DNA of 7,009 bases from Elusimicrobiota bacterium (GTDB taxonomy: Bacteria; Elusimicrobiota; Elusimicrobia; JACQJN01), in assembly GCA_016205045.1 (NCBI GenBank), contig JACQJM010000094.1, forward strand, positions 1 to 7,009, written 5' to 3'. A program made the translations under genes and the position numbers. Shown here in pieces: positions 6,351 to 7,009 of the stretch (within the stretch, counting starts at the first letter, position 1; each line of letters opens with the position of its first letter). The notes beneath the pieces were generated by a model. That model was not told where the DNA came from and did not search any database. It saw only the letters and a list, made by a program, of their open reading frames with translations.

Positions 6351-6767
6351 TGAAGCCTTAAGTCTATTGAGATGTTTCTGAGCCACTTCTCGTACTTTAG
6401 CATCCTCGGAGACCTGTAAACATTTCTCCCAAGCTTGGATGGCCTGCGCTTTTACACGCTCCCTATCCCCCGCGGGGACTGCTTTAATTTTTCTCTCTTT
6501 AATGAGAGCAACGAGGTAATACGCCTTGACTTTTTGAGGATCAATCTCTATCACTTTCTGAAAATTTGCAAGGGCCTCATCCCATTCCCCCAGATCTTTC
6601 TGCAGAAAACCCAGCTTCATCCAAAGTTCCGCATCATTAGGCTGGATCTTAATCGCGGCGTGCAAGGCCTCTTTCTGTCTTAGCAACTCATCACGGTCGG
6701 ATTCCGCCGCCAAGAAACCCTGAAGAGACACCACAGATAAAATAAGAAGAAGTAAAATCTTGATCAT
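6342..6767 (-). CDS. small secreted TPR protein, first gene of the operon
   Basis: A 141-residue protein with an N-terminal Sec-type signal (MIKILLLLILSVVSLQGFLAA, cleavage probably near residue 21) and a short TPR solenoid. One clear TPR spans about 47-80 (AELWMKLGFLQKDLGEWDEALANFQKVIEIDP), with half-repeats before (DELLRQKEALHAAIKIQPN) and after (AQAIQAWEKCLQVSED and REVAQKHLNRLKA). It is likely periplasmic and may bind a partner such as the CsgG-like lipoprotein encoded next. The start at 6767 is well supported: a strong GGAGGT Shine-Dalgarno lies 5 nt upstream and the signal peptide starts at this Met. The gene ends in TGA at 6344-6342, overlapping the next ATG. It has no recognisable enzyme motif. 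Confidence 0.85.
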   Translation of the reverse strand: MIKILLLLILSVVSLQGFLAAESDRDELLRQKEALHAAIKIQPNDAELWMKLGFLQKDLGEWDEALANFQKVIEIDPQKVKAYYLVALIKERKIKAVPAGDRERVKAQAIQAWEKCLQVSEDAKVREVAQKHLNRLKASRE

Positions 6768-6772
6768 GACAC

Positions 6773-6778
6773 ACCTCC
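6773..6778 (-). promoter_or_regulatory. strong Shine-Dalgarno of the operon's first gene
   Basis: Read on the minus strand, GGAGGT lies 5 nt before the ATG at 6767. It is the only full-strength ribosome binding site seen in the five-gene cluster. The downstream genes lack one and mostly overlap or nearly touch their upstream neighbour, so they may depend on translational coupling. Confidence 0.75.
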
Positions 6779-6785
6779 CTTAAGG

Positions 6786-6818
6786 ATTCTACTATATTTT
6801 ATTTGGAGGAAAGACGGA
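6786..6818 (-). promoter_or_regulatory. possible promoter of the minus-strand operon
   Basis: On the minus strand an AT-rich stretch just before the Shine-Dalgarno offers two overlapping -10-like hexamers, TATAGT (6796-6791) and TAGAAT (6791-6786). No convincing TTGACA-like -35 is found at 16-18 nt from either, so the assignment rests on the -10 elements, the AT-rich setting and the position before the first gene. A start here would give a leader of only about 15-20 nt. Confidence 0.3.
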
Positions 6819-6886
6819 TGCGCCGAAAATTTCAGGACACTGGGCCTAATCTGTAATAGGGTCAAGCCAGGGCCTGGTCTATCTTT

Positions 6887-7009
6887 GCCCAGGGGTGACT
6901 CCGGTTCCAGCCCCTCGGTCCCGCAACGGAAGGTGAACGGTGGACCACATCTCGCTACCCTAGCAGGGGATGGGTGGAGTGAGGGAAGCCGAGGGGCGAA
7001 CCGGAAGGC
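6887..7009 (+). ncRNA. candidate structured RNA, possibly start of a group II intron (partial)
   Basis: A GC-rich stretch without a convincing gene that can fold into a long-range helix. CCGGTTC (6901-6907) is fully complementary to GAACCGG (6998-7004), and GCCCCTCGG (6910-6918) to CCGAGGGGC (6989-6997). Together they make 16 bp interrupted only by a 2-nt bulge. The 70 nt enclosed hold further short helices: CCC/GGG (6920-6922 with 6983-6985), CCACATC (6945-6951) with GAT (6969-6971) plus GTGG (6974-6977), and a GCTA/TAGC hairpin (6954-6964). Such a closed multibranch layout with purine-rich junctions (GGGAAG, GGAAGG) resembles domain I of bacterial group II introns, and the tail resembles ones I have seen in such introns. 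Identity and strand are inference: no 5' GUGYG boundary or reverse transcriptase is visible, and the element runs off the window. Confidence 0.4.

Noticed and set aside
6861..7009. Cobalamin riboswitch, suggested by GGGAAGCCG and GGTCCCGCAACGG
   Set aside because: The two words occur in the wrong order for the B12 box arrangement, and the strong helix pairs other segments.
6976..7009. SRP RNA, suggested by CCGGAAGG near the window end
   Set aside because: The preceding GTCAGG-type half of the SRP tetraloop helix is absent, and GAACCGG pairs instead with CCGGTTC at 6901-6907.

Overview
The window most likely comes from an uncultured Gram-negative bacterium of moderate GC content, probably a metagenome-type genome. 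The signs are a MurC ligase, Sec signal peptides, a CsgG/LpoB-like lipoprotein, and intergenic repeats that read out as peptides such as SAIRNPQSAIR and PSPPLWGEDKGEG. I associate these repeats with repeat-rich environmental lineages such as Omnitrophota or Nitrospirota, but I cannot fix the phylum from this sequence.

Left part (1-1953, plus strand): the 3' end of an unidentified gene runs into a 606-residue FAD-dependent oxidoreductase of the DAO/PuuB type through an ATGA stop-start overlap. The oxidoreductase carries an unexplained N-terminal extension of about 170 residues. It converges on murC, and the two 3' ends overlap by 9 bp with no room for a terminator.

Main part (6767 down to 1945, minus strand): five tightly packed genes look like one operon. 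In transcription order they are a small secreted TPR protein, a CsgG/LpoB-like lipoprotein, a large secreted TPR protein with 9 recognisable TPRs, a THEP1-type nucleoside triphosphatase, and murC (UDP-N-acetylmuramate--L-alanine ligase). The first gene has a strong Shine-Dalgarno. Two junctions overlap (4 and 7 nt) and the others are short. The first three products are exported and the last two cytoplasmic, so the operon may join envelope assembly proteins to a peptidoglycan precursor step; that link is inference.

The most unusual structure is at the gene junctions. Every junction of this operon holds short degenerate tandem or inverted repeats: ATTCGCG-type at the first two, heptamers AATTAGC and ATTGCGG at the third, heptamer TTNGAAC at the fourth, followed by a CCTCTCCCC/GGGGAGAGG palindrome inside the murC reading frame. 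These repeats have become the ends of the proteins: start codons, stop codons, an N-terminal leader and a C-terminal tail are made from them.

Right end (6781-7009): a short promoter region for the operon, then a GC-rich stretch that can fold into a long two-part helix closing a multibranch domain. This looks like the edge of a structured RNA, possibly domain I of a group II intron, cut off by the window end.
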